The notes under the pieces were generated by a model. It had not been told where the DNA came from and ran no database searches. It saw only the letters and a list, made by a program, of their open reading frames with translations. The translations under genes were made by a program, and so were the position numbers. This document shows positions 9,633 through 18,873 of a stretch of DNA of 64,000 bases, one piece after another. The stretch is from Limnobacter sp. MED105 (GTDB lineage Bacteria; Pseudomonadota; Gammaproteobacteria; Burkholderiales; Burkholderiaceae_B), in NCBI RefSeq assembly GCF_000170915.1, contig NZ_ABCT01000002.1, positions 124,001-188,000 of the forward strand, given 5' to 3'. The number at the start of each line of letters is the position of its first letter. Position 1 is the stretch's first letter.

Positions 9633-10640
9633 ATGAACACCATCAAAGCTGCAGCACTCGTATTGCTGGGCGCAAGCCTGGTCGCACCCCTTCAAGCCAA
9701 TGCAGCAAGCACCAAGATGTGTATTTTCGACATCGCCGGGCGCAGCGGCCCTGCCTTTGCGCAGGCGAAAGACTACGCAGTGGCCGCCAAGGCCTGGGGT
9801 GCCAACATTGAGCTGGAAGCGTATGTAGATGAACGCCTTGCAGCCGAAGATTTCAAAACCGGCAAATGCGATGCGGCGGCCATTTCTACTTTGCGTGGCA
9901 GGCAGTTCAACAAGTTTGTGGGCAGTATCGATTCCATTGGCGCGGTGCCCACTTACAAGCACCTGCGCACGGTGATCGACCTCATGAGCAGCCCAAAGCT
10001 GAATGACAAAATGACTTCGGGCCTGTTTGAAGTGGCCGGCATTTTGCCGATTGGCGCTGCGTATGTGATGGTGAACGACAGGGCCATTAATTCAGTTGAA
10101 AAAGCAGCAGGTAAAAAAATTGCGGTGCTGGACTACGACAAGTCGCAAGCGAAAATGGTGCAGCAACTGGGTGCGCAGCCGGTATCAAGTGAAGTGATCA
10201 ACTTCGGTACGAAGTTCAACAATGGGCAGGTGGACATTATTGCCGCACCTGCAATCGCTTACCAACCGCTGGAACTGTACAAAGGCATTGGAACCAAAGG
10301 TGGCATTTATCGCTTTCCACTGGTGCAGCTGACCGCGAATATTTTGATTCGCAAAGACAAGTTTCCCGAAGGTTACGGGCAAAAGTCGCGCGAGTGGATT
10401 CAAAAGCAGTTTGACCGCGCCATTGCCTTGGTGGACACCTCTGAAAAAGGTGTACCTGCAGCAGCCTGGCTGGACATTCCCGAGGGCGACCGCGCCAAGT
10501 ACGACGTGCTGATGCGGGAATCAAGAATCCAGATGACTGCTGAGGGATTCTACGACCCTGAAATGATGAAAATTTTGAAGCGTATTCGCTGTCGGCTTGA
10601 CGGTAGCCTGGGTGAGTGTGCCGACAAGCGGGAACTGTAA
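9633..10640 (+). CDS. Periplasmic solute-binding-type protein (possibly DUF6091 family)
   Basis: 335 residues with a clear signal peptide (LVLLGASLVAPLQANA, cut near residue 24) and a good Shine-Dalgarno (GGAGACGAC before ATG). The mature part resembles two-lobed TRAP/periplasmic binding proteins (CDAAAISTLRGRQFNKFVGS, GKKIAVLDYDKSQAKM, IIAAPAIAYQPLELYKG). No transporter membrane subunits are adjacent, so it may serve a distant transporter or be a stand-alone sensor. Cys residues occur near both ends (MCIFD, RCRLDGSLGEC). I remember such proteins as DUF6091, but that assignment needs a profile search. The ligand is unknown. Confidence 0.6.
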   Translation: MNTIKAAALVLLGASLVAPLQANAASTKMCIFDIAGRSGPAFAQAKDYAVAAKAWGANIELEAYVDERLAAEDFKTGKCDAAAISTLRGRQFNKFVGSIDSIGAVPTYKHLRTVIDLMSSPKLNDKMTSGLFEVAGILPIGAAYVMVNDRAINSVEKAAGKKIAVLDYDKSQAKMVQQLGAQPVSSEVINFGTKFNNGQVDIIAAPAIAYQPLELYKGIGTKGGIYRFPLVQLTANILIRKDKFPEGYGQKSREWIQKQFDRAIALVDTSEKGVPAAAWLDIPEGDRAKYDVLMRESRIQMTAEGFYDPEMMKILKRIRCRLDGSLGECADKREL

Positions 10641-10708
10641 GCCAGAATTATTCAACAACGCGTGAAACGTTTTGAGCCCAGGGAGCGAACTGAGAAGTTC
10701 ACACCCTG

Positions 10709-11194
10709 ATGGCTCGAAACACCATGAAAAAAATTCTCCTCTTGATTACCCACGCTGGCGCGCTGATTGTTGGTGTTGCGCTGGGCATTTATTTACTCCC
10801 CATTCTTGTAGAGCCTGAAAGCCCGGGCGCTGAAGCCATTACGGCATCGCAAAGCGGGGCGCTGTTCTCTACCGAATTCAAACGCGACCTAAAGGGCAGC
10901 GACTTTTTACATTGGGGAGAAGGCCGCTTAACCTTGTCTGCAAGCCAGGCCGTGTTCGAAGGTGAGCTTTCACCGGGGCCCGATTATTACTTGTACCTGG
11001 TACCAAAATTTGTGGAAGACGAAGCGGGTTTTTTGGAGATCAAAAGCCAATCCCTGCAAGTGGGTTCTGTAAAAACCTTCGGCGGATTCATTCTCGACCT
11101 TCCGCCAAATACTGATTTGCAAAATTACAGCGCGGCTGTTGTGTGGTGTGAACGCTTCGGAGAATTTATCAGCGCCGGGCAGTTTCGCAATTAA
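10709..11194 (+). CDS. Membrane-anchored DM13-domain protein
   Basis: 161 residues. The first 30 contain a hydrophobic anchor or uncleaved signal (LLLITHAGALIVGVALGIYLLP). An alternative start is the ATG at 10724. The periplasmic part matches the DM13 domain: F.SDFLHWGEGRLTL, the GPDYYLYLVPKF segment, LPPNTDLQNYSAAVVWCERFG with the conserved WC pair near the end. DM13 is thought to be a cytochrome-like or electron-transfer domain, but no function is established in bacteria. It follows the binding-type protein by 68 bases, so co-transcription is possible. Confidence 0.75.
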   Translation: MARNTMKKILLLITHAGALIVGVALGIYLLPILVEPESPGAEAITASQSGALFSTEFKRDLKGSDFLHWGEGRLTLSASQAVFEGELSPGPDYYLYLVPKFVEDEAGFLEIKSQSLQVGSVKTFGGFILDLPPNTDLQNYSAAVVWCERFGEFISAGQFRN

Positions 11195-11330
11195 CTGAAC
11201 AAAAAACAGGTGAATAGGTACACCGTTTACGTGACAAATATGCTCAGATAATCACGTTCTTGGTGCTTTTACTGATGCATCGCAGCAAACCCTCTATGGA
11301 CTGAAATTGCAAGACGCCTGACAATGCTAG

Positions 11331-11350
11331 TCCGCGCAACGAGGCGCGGA
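11331..11350. repeat. Perfect hairpin before small membrane-protein gene
   Basis: TCCGCGC and GCGCGGA form a perfect 7-bp stem with a 6-base loop. No T-run follows, so it is unlikely to be an intrinsic terminator. It lies about 30 bases before the GTG start of the small membrane protein and could affect translation or mRNA stability. Confidence 0.45.
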
Positions 11351-11381
11351 GATTGGCAATATTCAGGTGGTGGGGTGTACG

Positions 11382-11780
11382 GTGAGTGAGGCCGAAATTG
11401 ACAAACTGGAAGCTCAGTTGCTGGCCAAGCGACAAGCCAAACAGATCAGTGTATCGATCACTTTGGGTTTGATGACCATTGTTTTTCTGGACTCAATTTA
11501 CATTTTGAGTACCGTGCTGCACGCCATAGAGGGCACAGAAATTTTTCTGTACCTGCTGATATTCACCGCGTACGCGGTGGGCGGCGCTTTTGCTTTGGGC
11601 ACCCTGGCTCGTTATGCGTTCATTCGGCACCTGAAACGGGTGCAGGCCGACATTCACCGAATTGAATTGAAGCGAATTTTAAAACGCAGGCACGGCGAGC
11701 GGTGTGTTAGACCAAACCATGCGCTTGTTCATCTGCATGGTATGAGCTGCGAACCATTGCCCCAACGGCTGCGTGCGTAA
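11382..11780 (+). CDS. Small two-helix membrane protein, unknown function
   Basis: 132 residues from a GTG at 11382 (an upstream in-frame GTG lies at 11367). The N-terminus is amphipathic with likely coiled-coil character ([17 protein letters not shown]), followed by two membrane helices (about 25-45 and 55-80) and a basic tail. I do not recognise a family. The last 74 bases overlap the 3' end of lipA on the opposite strand, so the true protein may be real but its C-terminus is unusual. The bias toward hydrophobic residues in phased helices argues that it is coding. Confidence 0.5.
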   Translation: MSEAEIDKLEAQLLAKRQAKQISVSITLGLMTIVFLDSIYILSTVLHAIEGTEIFLYLLIFTAYAVGGAFALGTLARYAFIRHLKRVQADIHRIELKRILKRRHGERCVRPNHALVHLHGMSCEPLPQRLRA

Positions 11781-12690
11781 AGCCCATTTCGTAGGCTTTC
11801 TCTTCAAACATTTTGAACACATCGGGGTGCACATAGCGGCGCACCGGCAGGTGGTGTCCAGAAGGTGCCAGGTATTGACCAATCGTGATCATGTCCACTT
11901 GGTGCTCGCGCATGTCGCGCATCACTTGCAAAATTTCTTCATCTGTTTCGCCAAGCCCCACCATGATGCCGCTTTTGGTGGGCGTGTTGGGGTGGGCTTT
12001 CTTGAATTCTTGCAGCAGTTTCAGCGAGTGTTTGTAGTCTGAGCCGGGTCGGGCTTCTTTGTACAGGCGCTCGGTGGTTTCCAGGTTGTGGTTCATCACG
12101 TCGGGCGGGGCTGCATTCAAAATACCCAAGGCACGGTCCAGGCGGCCACGGAAGTCGGGCACCAAAATTTCAATTTTGGTGTTAGGCGACAATTCACGGG
12201 TTTTTTCAATACAGGCCACAAAGTGACCAGCGCCACCATCGCGCAGGTCGTCACGGTCTACGCTGGTAATTACCACGTAGTTCAAACGCAGGGCAGCAAT
12301 GGTTTTTGCCAAATTCAGGGGTTCGTTTTCATCCAAAGGATCGGGGCGGCCATGGCCCACATCGCAGAAGGGGCAACGGCGTGTGCACTTGTCGCCCATG
12401 ATCATGAAGGTGGCGGTGCCTTTGCCAAAGCACTCACCAATGTTGGGGCAAGAGGCTTCCTCGCACACGGTGTGCAGTTTGTGCTCGCGCAGAATTTCCT
12501 TGATTTCGTAGAAACGGGTAGACGGTGAACCGGCTTTCACCCGGATCCAGCTGGGTTTCTTCAACTGCTCAACAGGCACAATCTTGATGGGAATTCGGGC
12601 GGTTTTTGCAGCCGCTTTTTGCTTGACGGTCGGATCGCTGACTGCGCTCAGTTCTTTGGCCACAGCGGACTTTTCATTGATCTCGGACAC
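11707..12690 (-). CDS. lipA: Lipoyl synthase LipA
   Basis: 327 residues from a GTG start with GGGAG nine bases upstream. A radical-SAM enzyme that inserts two sulfurs into protein-bound octanoyl groups to make lipoate. Both iron-sulfur motifs are present: the auxiliary cluster C76-x4-C81-x5-C87 ([12 protein letters not shown]) and the radical-SAM C102-x3-C106-x2-C109 (CTRRCPFC). The C-terminal RSSYHADEQ carries the conserved Ser ligand. It follows lipB on the same strand with a 41-base gap, so the two steps of lipoate assembly are encoded together. Confidence 0.97.
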   Translation of the reverse strand: MSEINEKSAVAKELSAVSDPTVKQKAAAKTARIPIKIVPVEQLKKPSWIRVKAGSPSTRFYEIKEILREHKLHTVCEEASCPNIGECFGKGTATFMIMGDKCTRRCPFCDVGHGRPDPLDENEPLNLAKTIAALRLNYVVITSVDRDDLRDGGAGHFVACIEKTRELSPNTKIEILVPDFRGRLDRALGILNAAPPDVMNHNLETTERLYKEARPGSDYKHSLKLLQEFKKAHPNTPTKSGIMVGLGETDEEILQVMRDMREHQVDMITIGQYLAPSGHHLPVRRYVHPDVFKMFEEKAYEMGFTHAAVGAMVRSSYHADEQAHGLV

Positions 12691-12731
12691 GTTTTTTGCT
12701 CCCTGGCCGTTGGGTGATGTGGGCCATGTGT

Positions 12732-13427
12732 TTACTTTGCCACCGCGGATCGCGCAGCTTCAAGGTGTTGAATCAGGTATTTCATCAGATGCATTTGCAT
12801 CTCAGCTTGTGAAATTTTAACACCAATCGCGGCCAAGTCCACTGTTTCCAAACCCGCGTAACCACAAGGGTTAATGTGCAGAAAGGGCTTTAAATCCATG
12901 GCTACATTCAGCGACAGACCGTGATAACTACACCCCTTGCGGATCTTGATGCCCAAGGCGGCAATTTTAGCCAGGCTGCCATGGTGCATGGTGTACACGC
13001 CAGGGGCGTTTGGCTTGCGTTGGGCATCCGCCACACCCACCTGTACCAGGGCGTCGATAATGCTTTGTTCAAGCAGTTGAACGTACTCCCGCACCTTCAA
13101 ACCAAAGCGGCGAAGATCCAGAAGTGGATAAATCACGATTTGGCCCGGGCCATGGTAGGTGATTTGCCCCCCTCGGTCGGTGTTCACCAAGGGTATGTTG
13201 CTGCGCTGCAACATGTGTGCCGGGTCGCCTGCCAGGCCCAAAGTGAACACTGGGGGGTGTTCACAAATCCAGATCTCGTCGCTATCCTGCTCTGAGCGGG
13301 CGTCTGTGAAATTTCGCATGGCTTCCCAGGTGGGCAAATAATCCACCAAACCCAATTCCCGAATTTGAAGTGGTACTCCAACTTGCGGGGTGTTGGGTTG
13401 CGGCTTGCTTTCTTGTTGGTGGATCAT
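12732..13427 (-). CDS. lipB: Octanoyltransferase LipB
   Basis: 231 residues from the ATG at 13427. A GTG eight codons upstream at 13451 is the other candidate. It transfers octanoate from acyl carrier protein to lipoyl domains. The conserved [15 protein letters not shown], the Lys segment ([11 protein letters not shown]), [13 protein letters not shown] and the catalytic Cys in NPCGYAGLE are all visible. It lies upstream of lipA and is divergent from the GNAT gene, with only 45 bases between the starts. Confidence 0.95.
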   Translation of the reverse strand: MIHQQESKPQPNTPQVGVPLQIRELGLVDYLPTWEAMRNFTDARSEQDSDEIWICEHPPVFTLGLAGDPAHMLQRSNIPLVNTDRGGQITYHGPGQIVIYPLLDLRRFGLKVREYVQLLEQSIIDALVQVGVADAQRKPNAPGVYTMHHGSLAKIAALGIKIRKGCSYHGLSLNVAMDLKPFLHINPCGYAGLETVDLAAIGVKISQAEMQMHLMKYLIQHLEAARSAVAK

Positions 13428-13472
13428 GTAGGCATATTTCCGATTTTTCACAATTTTGCAGTCGAGTTCATC

Positions 13473-14132
13473 ATGTCGTCAGAGCCCATTGAATGGTTTG
13501 ATATTCCCAGCGTCTTGGGGCGCCGGGCCGCGTCCATTCTGGGCCTGTCCAAAGTTCCTATTGTGGAGCTGGATGATTCACACCGCCCTTTAATTCTTGC
13601 ACACTTGCTGGCCCTGGATGAGACCGACCGCCGTTTGCGGTTTAGTTATGCACTGGGCGACGCCGCAATTGCAAAGTACACCGCCAGCATCGACTTTGAG
13701 CGCGATTCGGTGTTCGGTATTTTCGGGCGTGACGATGTGCTGCTTGGCGTGGTGCATTTGGCCGAACTGAACCAGCCCAAAGACAGCACTGCCCCCAAGG
13801 GTGCGGAATTGGGGCTGTCGCTGGACGCCAATATGCGCGGGCATGGCCTGGGCACACTCCTGTTTCAAAGGGCTTTGCGCAGAGCGCGCAACGAAGGCAT
13901 TGAAATGCTGTTTATTTATACCTTGATGGACAACGAGGCCATGCTGCGCATTGCCCACAAGTTGAACATGCGGGTGAGCAATGCCGACGGCCAATGCGAG
14001 GCCCACCTGCGGGTGGAACCAGCAAGCACCAGTTCAATGGTGCGGGAATTTGTTGATGAGCACTTGGCCGACATTGACCATTTGTTCAAGGGGTCACTCA
14101 ACCAGTTCAGGAAATGGGCTGAAGAGTTTTAA
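13473..14132 (+). CDS. GNAT-family N-acetyltransferase
   Basis: 219 residues from the ATG at 13473. The frame is open further upstream, but that part runs over lipB. The acetyl-CoA site is seen as [23 protein letters not shown] (pattern R/Q-x-x-G-x-G/A), with the preceding beta strand [11 protein letters not shown]. The N-terminal extension resembles those of larger bacterial GNAT enzymes. The acceptor is unknown. It is followed by a strong bidirectional terminator. Confidence 0.8.
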   Translation: MSSEPIEWFDIPSVLGRRAASILGLSKVPIVELDDSHRPLILAHLLALDETDRRLRFSYALGDAAIAKYTASIDFERDSVFGIFGRDDVLLGVVHLAELNQPKDSTAPKGAELGLSLDANMRGHGLGTLLFQRALRRARNEGIEMLFIYTLMDNEAMLRIAHKLNMRVSNADGQCEAHLRVEPASTSSMVREFVDEHLADIDHLFKGSLNQFRKWAEEF

Positions 14133-14146
14133 ACCAGATGTGCCAT

Positions 14147-14187
14147 AAAAAAAGCCGGGTCTGTGATTCAACAGCCCGGCTTTTTCA
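14147..14187. terminator. Bidirectional intrinsic terminator
   Basis: A stem of AAAAAGCCGGG paired with CCCGGCTTTTT, with T-runs on both strands, lies between the convergent GNAT and nucleotidase genes. It should stop transcription from both sides. Confidence 0.88.
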
Positions 14188-14198
14188 TTACCCTGCTT

Positions 14199-16235
14199 TT
14201 ACTGCGGCAGGGGGTCTACCCGGCCGTTGGTCAGAATGACGATTCGTTCATCCACTGTGATGTCTGCACCTGAATCTGCCTGAGAGAACGGCATGTCGCG
14301 TGTTGTAGTCGCTTCCAGGAAGTCGGCCAGGGCTTGCTGTTCAAAGCCTTCTGCTGCGAAGCCCGCGTCACCCGGATTATTCAAATCAACCCTGTCTGTG
14401 TTCGTCATCGGGAAGGGATAATTGTCACCACCACCCACCAGGAAACCCAGTGTGACCATGCGAAACACTTGGTTAACCGATCCGATAAACTGACCACCCG
14501 AGTACACGGTTTGCGGGCCGGTGAGTGGTCCCAAACCATCCGGGTCATTCACAACAATGGTTCGCACGCGCGAGCCAGGTGCCGCAGTGGGGTCGAAACT
14601 GAATCGCATACCGCCGATTTGCGGGAATTTGCCTTCGCCTTGTGGCGCCGCCAAATCATAGTCAGACACACCGTGCTCCAACAAATCTTTGAGTTGTTGA
14701 GCCGTCACATTGACCAGCGTGAGCCCATTGTTAAAAGCCAGCGCGCGTTCAATGTCGCCACGAGAAATATCACCCTCTTGCTTGCCCACCGACTCATCGG
14801 CCTGTGGCGGCAACTTTTGAGCGGCACCTGTGCCACCTGGTGGAACCAGAATCGTGCCGATTGAGCCACGAATACCACCGGCATTCTTCAATGAAACAGC
14901 TGTGAGTTCGTCCCTGGCTTGACCTGCAGCCAGGTTGGCATCAGCCGTTAAATTGCCCAAGTTACTCTCCTGCTTACGCGTAAATGCACGGTCGCCTTCA
15001 AGGTACACGCTGGTTGAACCCAGAATAACGCCTTCCAGAGCTTGATTAACTGCCAAAATATCTTGCGCTACCGCAGCAACCTCAGGCTTAACATCGTTCG
15101 CATCCAGTCCAAGGGCTGCCAATCCGGCGGCGTCGGTGGAGTAAGCGCCGTTCACAGCGGGATCGAGCCTTTCAACAATGACTTCGCCGTCTTCATTGAA
15201 GGGCAACACGATTCGACCCAGGTATTTGTAGTCGGCATCCACATTGACCAGCAAAACAGGTTCACCACTGGCCGAGGTAAACTGCTTGGGGTACTCGCCC
15301 TGATTGGTGTCGCCAGCGCGGATCAAGTCGTTTGAATCGAACAAGCGGGTGTTTGACCCGCCCGCAATAATCAGATCCACACCAGTCAGGCGTGTGGCCA
15401 ATTGTTCTTCCACGGTAATTTGCTGCATGTGGCCCAGCAAAATGATTTTGTCGATGCCACGGTTCAGCAATTCATTGACCGAGGGTTGAATTTCAGCGGC
15501 CAGATCATCTATCGAAAAATTGCCGCTGCCATCCAGGGCAGGGCTGACCGTTGCACCATTCAAGGTGGTAATGGTTGGCAGGGTAGGCGTTGCAGCCGAC
15601 ACCACTCCAATCTCTTCGCCATTTACGGTGATCACGGCAAACTTCGCAATTTTACCTGCAAGGCTGCTGGCTTCCTGACCGTCGTTAGCGGGGTCAGCCA
15701 GGCTTGCCAAATTTGCATCGCCAGAAAAATCGATGTTCGCTGAAAGATAGGGGAACTGCGCGCCGCGCCATGTGTTTGCGCCCACGGTTTGCGGGGCAAT
15801 CAAATTCAGTACCTTGGCAGTGCCTTGGTCGAAGTCATGATTGCCGAATGCCGAGGCATCCAGACCAAGCTGGTTAAGAATTTCAATATCGCCACGGCCG
15901 GCGCTGGGCACACCCAATTCTTCCTGCAAGGTGGGGTCTGCAGATGCATTGAAGAAGGAGCCTGGAATGTAGTTGTCACCGGAACTCAAGAACACGGTGT
16001 TGTCAGGTTTCTCAGCCCTAAACTTGGCCAAAATCGCGGAAATGTTCTGCGAGTTTTCAACCAGGTTGCCACCACTGTCCATGTCTGCGATATGAAGCAC
16101 TTGAAGTTCAAATGCTGCAGTGGGCGCGGAATCAGAGGGGTTGACTGCCGAGCCGCCATTGCCACCACCCAAACACCCTGCCAGCACGGCAACCACGCCC
16201 AGACCAACTAAACCTTTTTTTGCTGCTTGATACAC
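14199..16235 (-). CDS. 5'-nucleotidase/metallophosphatase lipoprotein
   Basis: 678 residues if started at the GTG at 16235, which has GAGG five bases before it. An ATG at 16268 and a TTG at 16271 are in frame but have no ribosome site. The signal ends in a lipobox (VLAGC). The metallophosphoesterase domain (LHIADMD, SSGDN, AFGNHDFDQG, LLGHMQ) is followed by a 5'-nucleotidase C-terminal domain (GNLTADANL, NAGGIRGSI, NNGLTLVNVTAQQL). The usual first motif DxH is altered to ADMD, so metal site 1 may differ. It likely releases phosphate from nucleotides outside the cytoplasm. A Pho-box-like site lies just upstream. Confidence 0.88.
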   Translation of the reverse strand: MYQAAKKGLVGLGVVAVLAGCLGGGNGGSAVNPSDSAPTAAFELQVLHIADMDSGGNLVENSQNISAILAKFRAEKPDNTVFLSSGDNYIPGSFFNASADPTLQEELGVPSAGRGDIEILNQLGLDASAFGNHDFDQGTAKVLNLIAPQTVGANTWRGAQFPYLSANIDFSGDANLASLADPANDGQEASSLAGKIAKFAVITVNGEEIGVVSAATPTLPTITTLNGATVSPALDGSGNFSIDDLAAEIQPSVNELLNRGIDKIILLGHMQQITVEEQLATRLTGVDLIIAGGSNTRLFDSNDLIRAGDTNQGEYPKQFTSASGEPVLLVNVDADYKYLGRIVLPFNEDGEVIVERLDPAVNGAYSTDAAGLAALGLDANDVKPEVAAVAQDILAVNQALEGVILGSTSVYLEGDRAFTRKQESNLGNLTADANLAAGQARDELTAVSLKNAGGIRGSIGTILVPPGGTGAAQKLPPQADESVGKQEGDISRGDIERALAFNNGLTLVNVTAQQLKDLLEHGVSDYDLAAPQGEGKFPQIGGMRFSFDPTAAPGSRVRTIVVNDPDGLGPLTGPQTVYSGGQFIGSVNQVFRMVTLGFLVGGGDNYPFPMTNTDRVDLNNPGDAGFAAEGFEQQALADFLEATTTRDMPFSQADSGADITVDERIVILTNGRVDPLPQ

Positions 16236-16280
16236 AACTACCTCGATGCTTTTGCTACTAAAGAACATCAAAGTAATACG

Positions 16281-16314
16281 GGTATATGACCTGAATTTGT
16301 CAGTTTTAAAACAG
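16281..16314 (-). promoter_or_regulatory. Candidate PhoB box and -10 element of the nucleotidase gene
   Basis: On the minus strand, CTGTTTTAAAACTGACAA (16314-16297) gives two 7-base units 11 bases apart, as in the PhoB consensus CTGTCAT-N4-CTGTCAT. Exactly ten bases later comes TATACC (16286-16281), a fitting -10. Transcription would start near 16274, leaving no leader for the ATG at 16268 but about 38 bases for the GTG at 16235. Confidence 0.55.
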
Positions 16315-16331
16315 TTTAAAGTGCTGTCTTT

Positions 16332-18764
16332 TTACAATGGGCTGCATTCTGGCAACGGCTCGCTTCCCTTGAATATCCAGATCGGTGCGCTCACCGCCAC
16401 AATTCGATCGCCTCGCTTCACGCGCAGGAAGTACCAGTTCTTTCCGTCGACCGGGCTTACAGTGAAACGTCCGTTTTTCCCGGTCGCGGTTTGCAGGGGC
16501 AAGTAACGCTGTTCATCGTTGCTGCCTGGGCCGGATTGTGAGCTGAACAACTCGAATGACATGTCCTGCAAAGGATCCATAGGATCGACACTACTGACAT
16601 TAAATTCAAACTGAACTGTTTCGGCCTGGGTACCTATGCGCGAACCCATGGGCAGGCGTTGCTTGCCTTGCGTAGAGGCCTGAACAGCTTCAAAGTTGAT
16701 GCGCAATGCATTTTCATTTTGAGCCACTGTGTAAAAGCGGCGTGCTAAAAAAGCTTCGCGAATATCGGCTTGATTGTTGGCACGCGATATAACCACTGTT
16801 TTGGGCAAATTGCCACCGCCCCAGTTGGTTTCATGGTGGTCTTCCGAACCGGCTGGCCCCACGTACCAACCCTTGTCCAAGGCGTGGCCGTACCAAGAGC
16901 CAAACTTGCCATCGGTGTCGTATTCATCGCCTTTGCCAAACACCTCAATGCCCACCACGCGGTAGTCGGCAGGTGCCACATATTTGAAGTCGTTGAAGGC
17001 ATAGGCTGGGTCGCCTTGCTGAAACACATTCAAGGCATTCAGCGCACCAGCCATGCGTGTGGCTTGCCCCACGCCCTCGCCAATTTGCAGTAGGGCGCTG
17101 TGCAGGGCGTCTTCACGGCCCGGGTGGTTGAATACCAAAATGCCGTCACCACCACCGCCCAATTGGGGCGACAGTACAAACCACTGCCAGAACAGGTCCA
17201 TGGACACCAGATAACCCGGCCCCAGCTTGGCGTTGATGTTGTTTCTGCTCAGGTACACATTGGCATGCCCGAAGCGATCAGAAGTCCATTCAAACCCCCG
17301 CATGGCGGTAAACAGACCAGGCGACTCGCCGGTTACCTGATTGGCCTGATTCAAGGTACTGCGCCACTTGGTCAAGCTGTTGGGCAAGTTATCGGGATCA
17401 GAAATGAGACAAGACAAAGGGTTGTCGGTGCAATTGTCGGTGTCGGGCAAGGCCAGAGGAATGGCCAGGTTGTCGGAGTGATCCGAGGACATCACGAAGT
17501 CCATGCCGCGTTCACGGGTTTGCTGGTACACCTGAAGCGGATCGGTGTTGGCTTGCCCGTCAGAATAGGCGGTGTGCTCGTGCATGGCACCCAACAGGTG
17601 GGTGTAGCCTTGCCCATTCAAACCGCCGCCATAGAAGGGTGTGCATTGGCCCGCTGAAAACTGCGCACTGTTGGGTTGTTGGGTACCAACTGGTGGAGCA
17701 GACAACAAGCCAGCCAAGGGACAACCAACGCGTGTGGGGTCTTGCAGGCATTCCAGAAGACCGGCGTTGCTGCTGGTGTTGCTGCGTACGCTGGCATCCA
17801 CGCTGCGCTGGTCCACTGAGGTTTGGAAATTGGCCCGGTCCGACACTTCGATGCGGAAGCTCAGGGTTTGATTGGCCAGGTCGATTGGAATTTGTACCTG
17901 AGCCATTGCCTTGTCGGCGTTGTTGATCGCCAGCATGGTACCTGCTGTTTGTGTCCAGCGATAAAACAGAGTGTCGCCGTCGGCATCATTTGCGTTCACT
18001 TGCAGGTTCAACATTTCACCGGGACGTACCGGTTCAGGCAATGCGCTGGCGCTTTGAATCACTGGTGCAGTATTGGCAGGGCGGTTGGGCGTAGTGACAT
18101 TGAACAGCTTGAAGCCCAGGCCAGCTTCGTTGTCGATTGCAATGGCCCGCAAGGTGTAGGTTTGTGATTCAGGCGAACCGGGAAGCTGCGCACTCAAATT
18201 GCAGCTTGTTTCTTCGTATTGAATGTTCAGTGTTTCATTGCGCCACTGGTAAGTTTGAATGGTACCGTCGGAATCGGTGGAATCACACGCGCTGGCCATC
18301 AACCTGTTGTCAGTCTGGATTGGCACCACCGTGGTATTGACCACGGGCAAAGCGTTGTCGAAAGTGTTCTGGATGGTGATTTGAACCTGGTCTTCCAGCA
18401 CGGTGCCATTGGAAAGCTGGGCTTGCACCACAAACTCGACAGGGGTGTCGTTGTTGACTTGGGGTAACTGCAAATTCAGGACTGATTCGTCGGAGCGACC
18501 CGCATCGCCAAAGAACACTGTTTCTTCACTGACAGGAAACCAGGCATAAGCCACCACAGAATTTTGATCTGTGTTTTGCACCGCTGCGCGCAACTCGATG
18601 GTGCTGCGCTCTGCGGCTTCCTGATCGCTTCCCGCGCTTAGGGCAGGAGGGTTTTCCTGCCCTTCTGTTCTCGTGGGGGTATTGCTGTTGTTGTCGCTAC
18701 CACCACATGCGGCCAGGAGTGAAACAAGAAGCGCAGGAAAGAAAATTCGGGGGGTATACGACAT
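16332..18764 (-). CDS. Secreted lipoprotein with PHP/DUF3604-like phosphoesterase domain
   Basis: 810 residues. The signal peptide ends in the lipobox LLAAC, followed by a Gly/Ser/Asn-rich linker. Residues about 40-330 look like two or three immunoglobulin or PKD-like beta domains (VAYAWFPVSEE, YQWRNETLN, NDADGDTLFYRWTQTAG). The C-terminal part (about 385-800) carries PHP-type metal motifs: LLGAMHEHTAYSDG, VMSSDHSDN, LVFNHPGR and GSEDHHETNWGGG. It probably hydrolyses a phosphate ester outside the cell or in the periplasm. It lies 96 bases upstream of the nucleotidase on the same strand. The substrate is unknown. Confidence 0.75.
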   Translation of the reverse strand: MSYTPRIFFPALLVSLLAACGGSDNNSNTPTRTEGQENPPALSAGSDQEAAERSTIELRAAVQNTDQNSVVAYAWFPVSEETVFFGDAGRSDESVLNLQLPQVNNDTPVEFVVQAQLSNGTVLEDQVQITIQNTFDNALPVVNTTVVPIQTDNRLMASACDSTDSDGTIQTYQWRNETLNIQYEETSCNLSAQLPGSPESQTYTLRAIAIDNEAGLGFKLFNVTTPNRPANTAPVIQSASALPEPVRPGEMLNLQVNANDADGDTLFYRWTQTAGTMLAINNADKAMAQVQIPIDLANQTLSFRIEVSDRANFQTSVDQRSVDASVRSNTSSNAGLLECLQDPTRVGCPLAGLLSAPPVGTQQPNSAQFSAGQCTPFYGGGLNGQGYTHLLGAMHEHTAYSDGQANTDPLQVYQQTRERGMDFVMSSDHSDNLAIPLALPDTDNCTDNPLSCLISDPDNLPNSLTKWRSTLNQANQVTGESPGLFTAMRGFEWTSDRFGHANVYLSRNNINAKLGPGYLVSMDLFWQWFVLSPQLGGGGDGILVFNHPGREDALHSALLQIGEGVGQATRMAGALNALNVFQQGDPAYAFNDFKYVAPADYRVVGIEVFGKGDEYDTDGKFGSWYGHALDKGWYVGPAGSEDHHETNWGGGNLPKTVVISRANNQADIREAFLARRFYTVAQNENALRINFEAVQASTQGKQRLPMGSRIGTQAETVQFEFNVSSVDPMDPLQDMSFELFSSQSGPGSNDEQRYLPLQTATGKNGRFTVSPVDGKNWYFLRVKRGDRIVAVSAPIWIFKGSEPLPECSPL

Positions 18765-18783
18765 GGCAACAGTCCAATTGGGT

Positions 18784-18799
18784 TTGGTACTGTTACCAA
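18784..18799. promoter_or_regulatory. Dyad TTGGTA-CTGT-TACCAA before PHP lipoprotein
   Basis: A perfect 6-bp inverted repeat with a 4-base spacer lies 20-35 bases upstream of the PHP lipoprotein start. The position fits an operator covering a promoter. The binding protein is unknown. Confidence 0.4.
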
Positions 18800-18873
18800 G
18801 TTGCGCGTGCTTGGGATGAGGTGAAACCTTCTAAGAGACAAGTCACCAAACTGACACAATTAGTGCCACTTTG

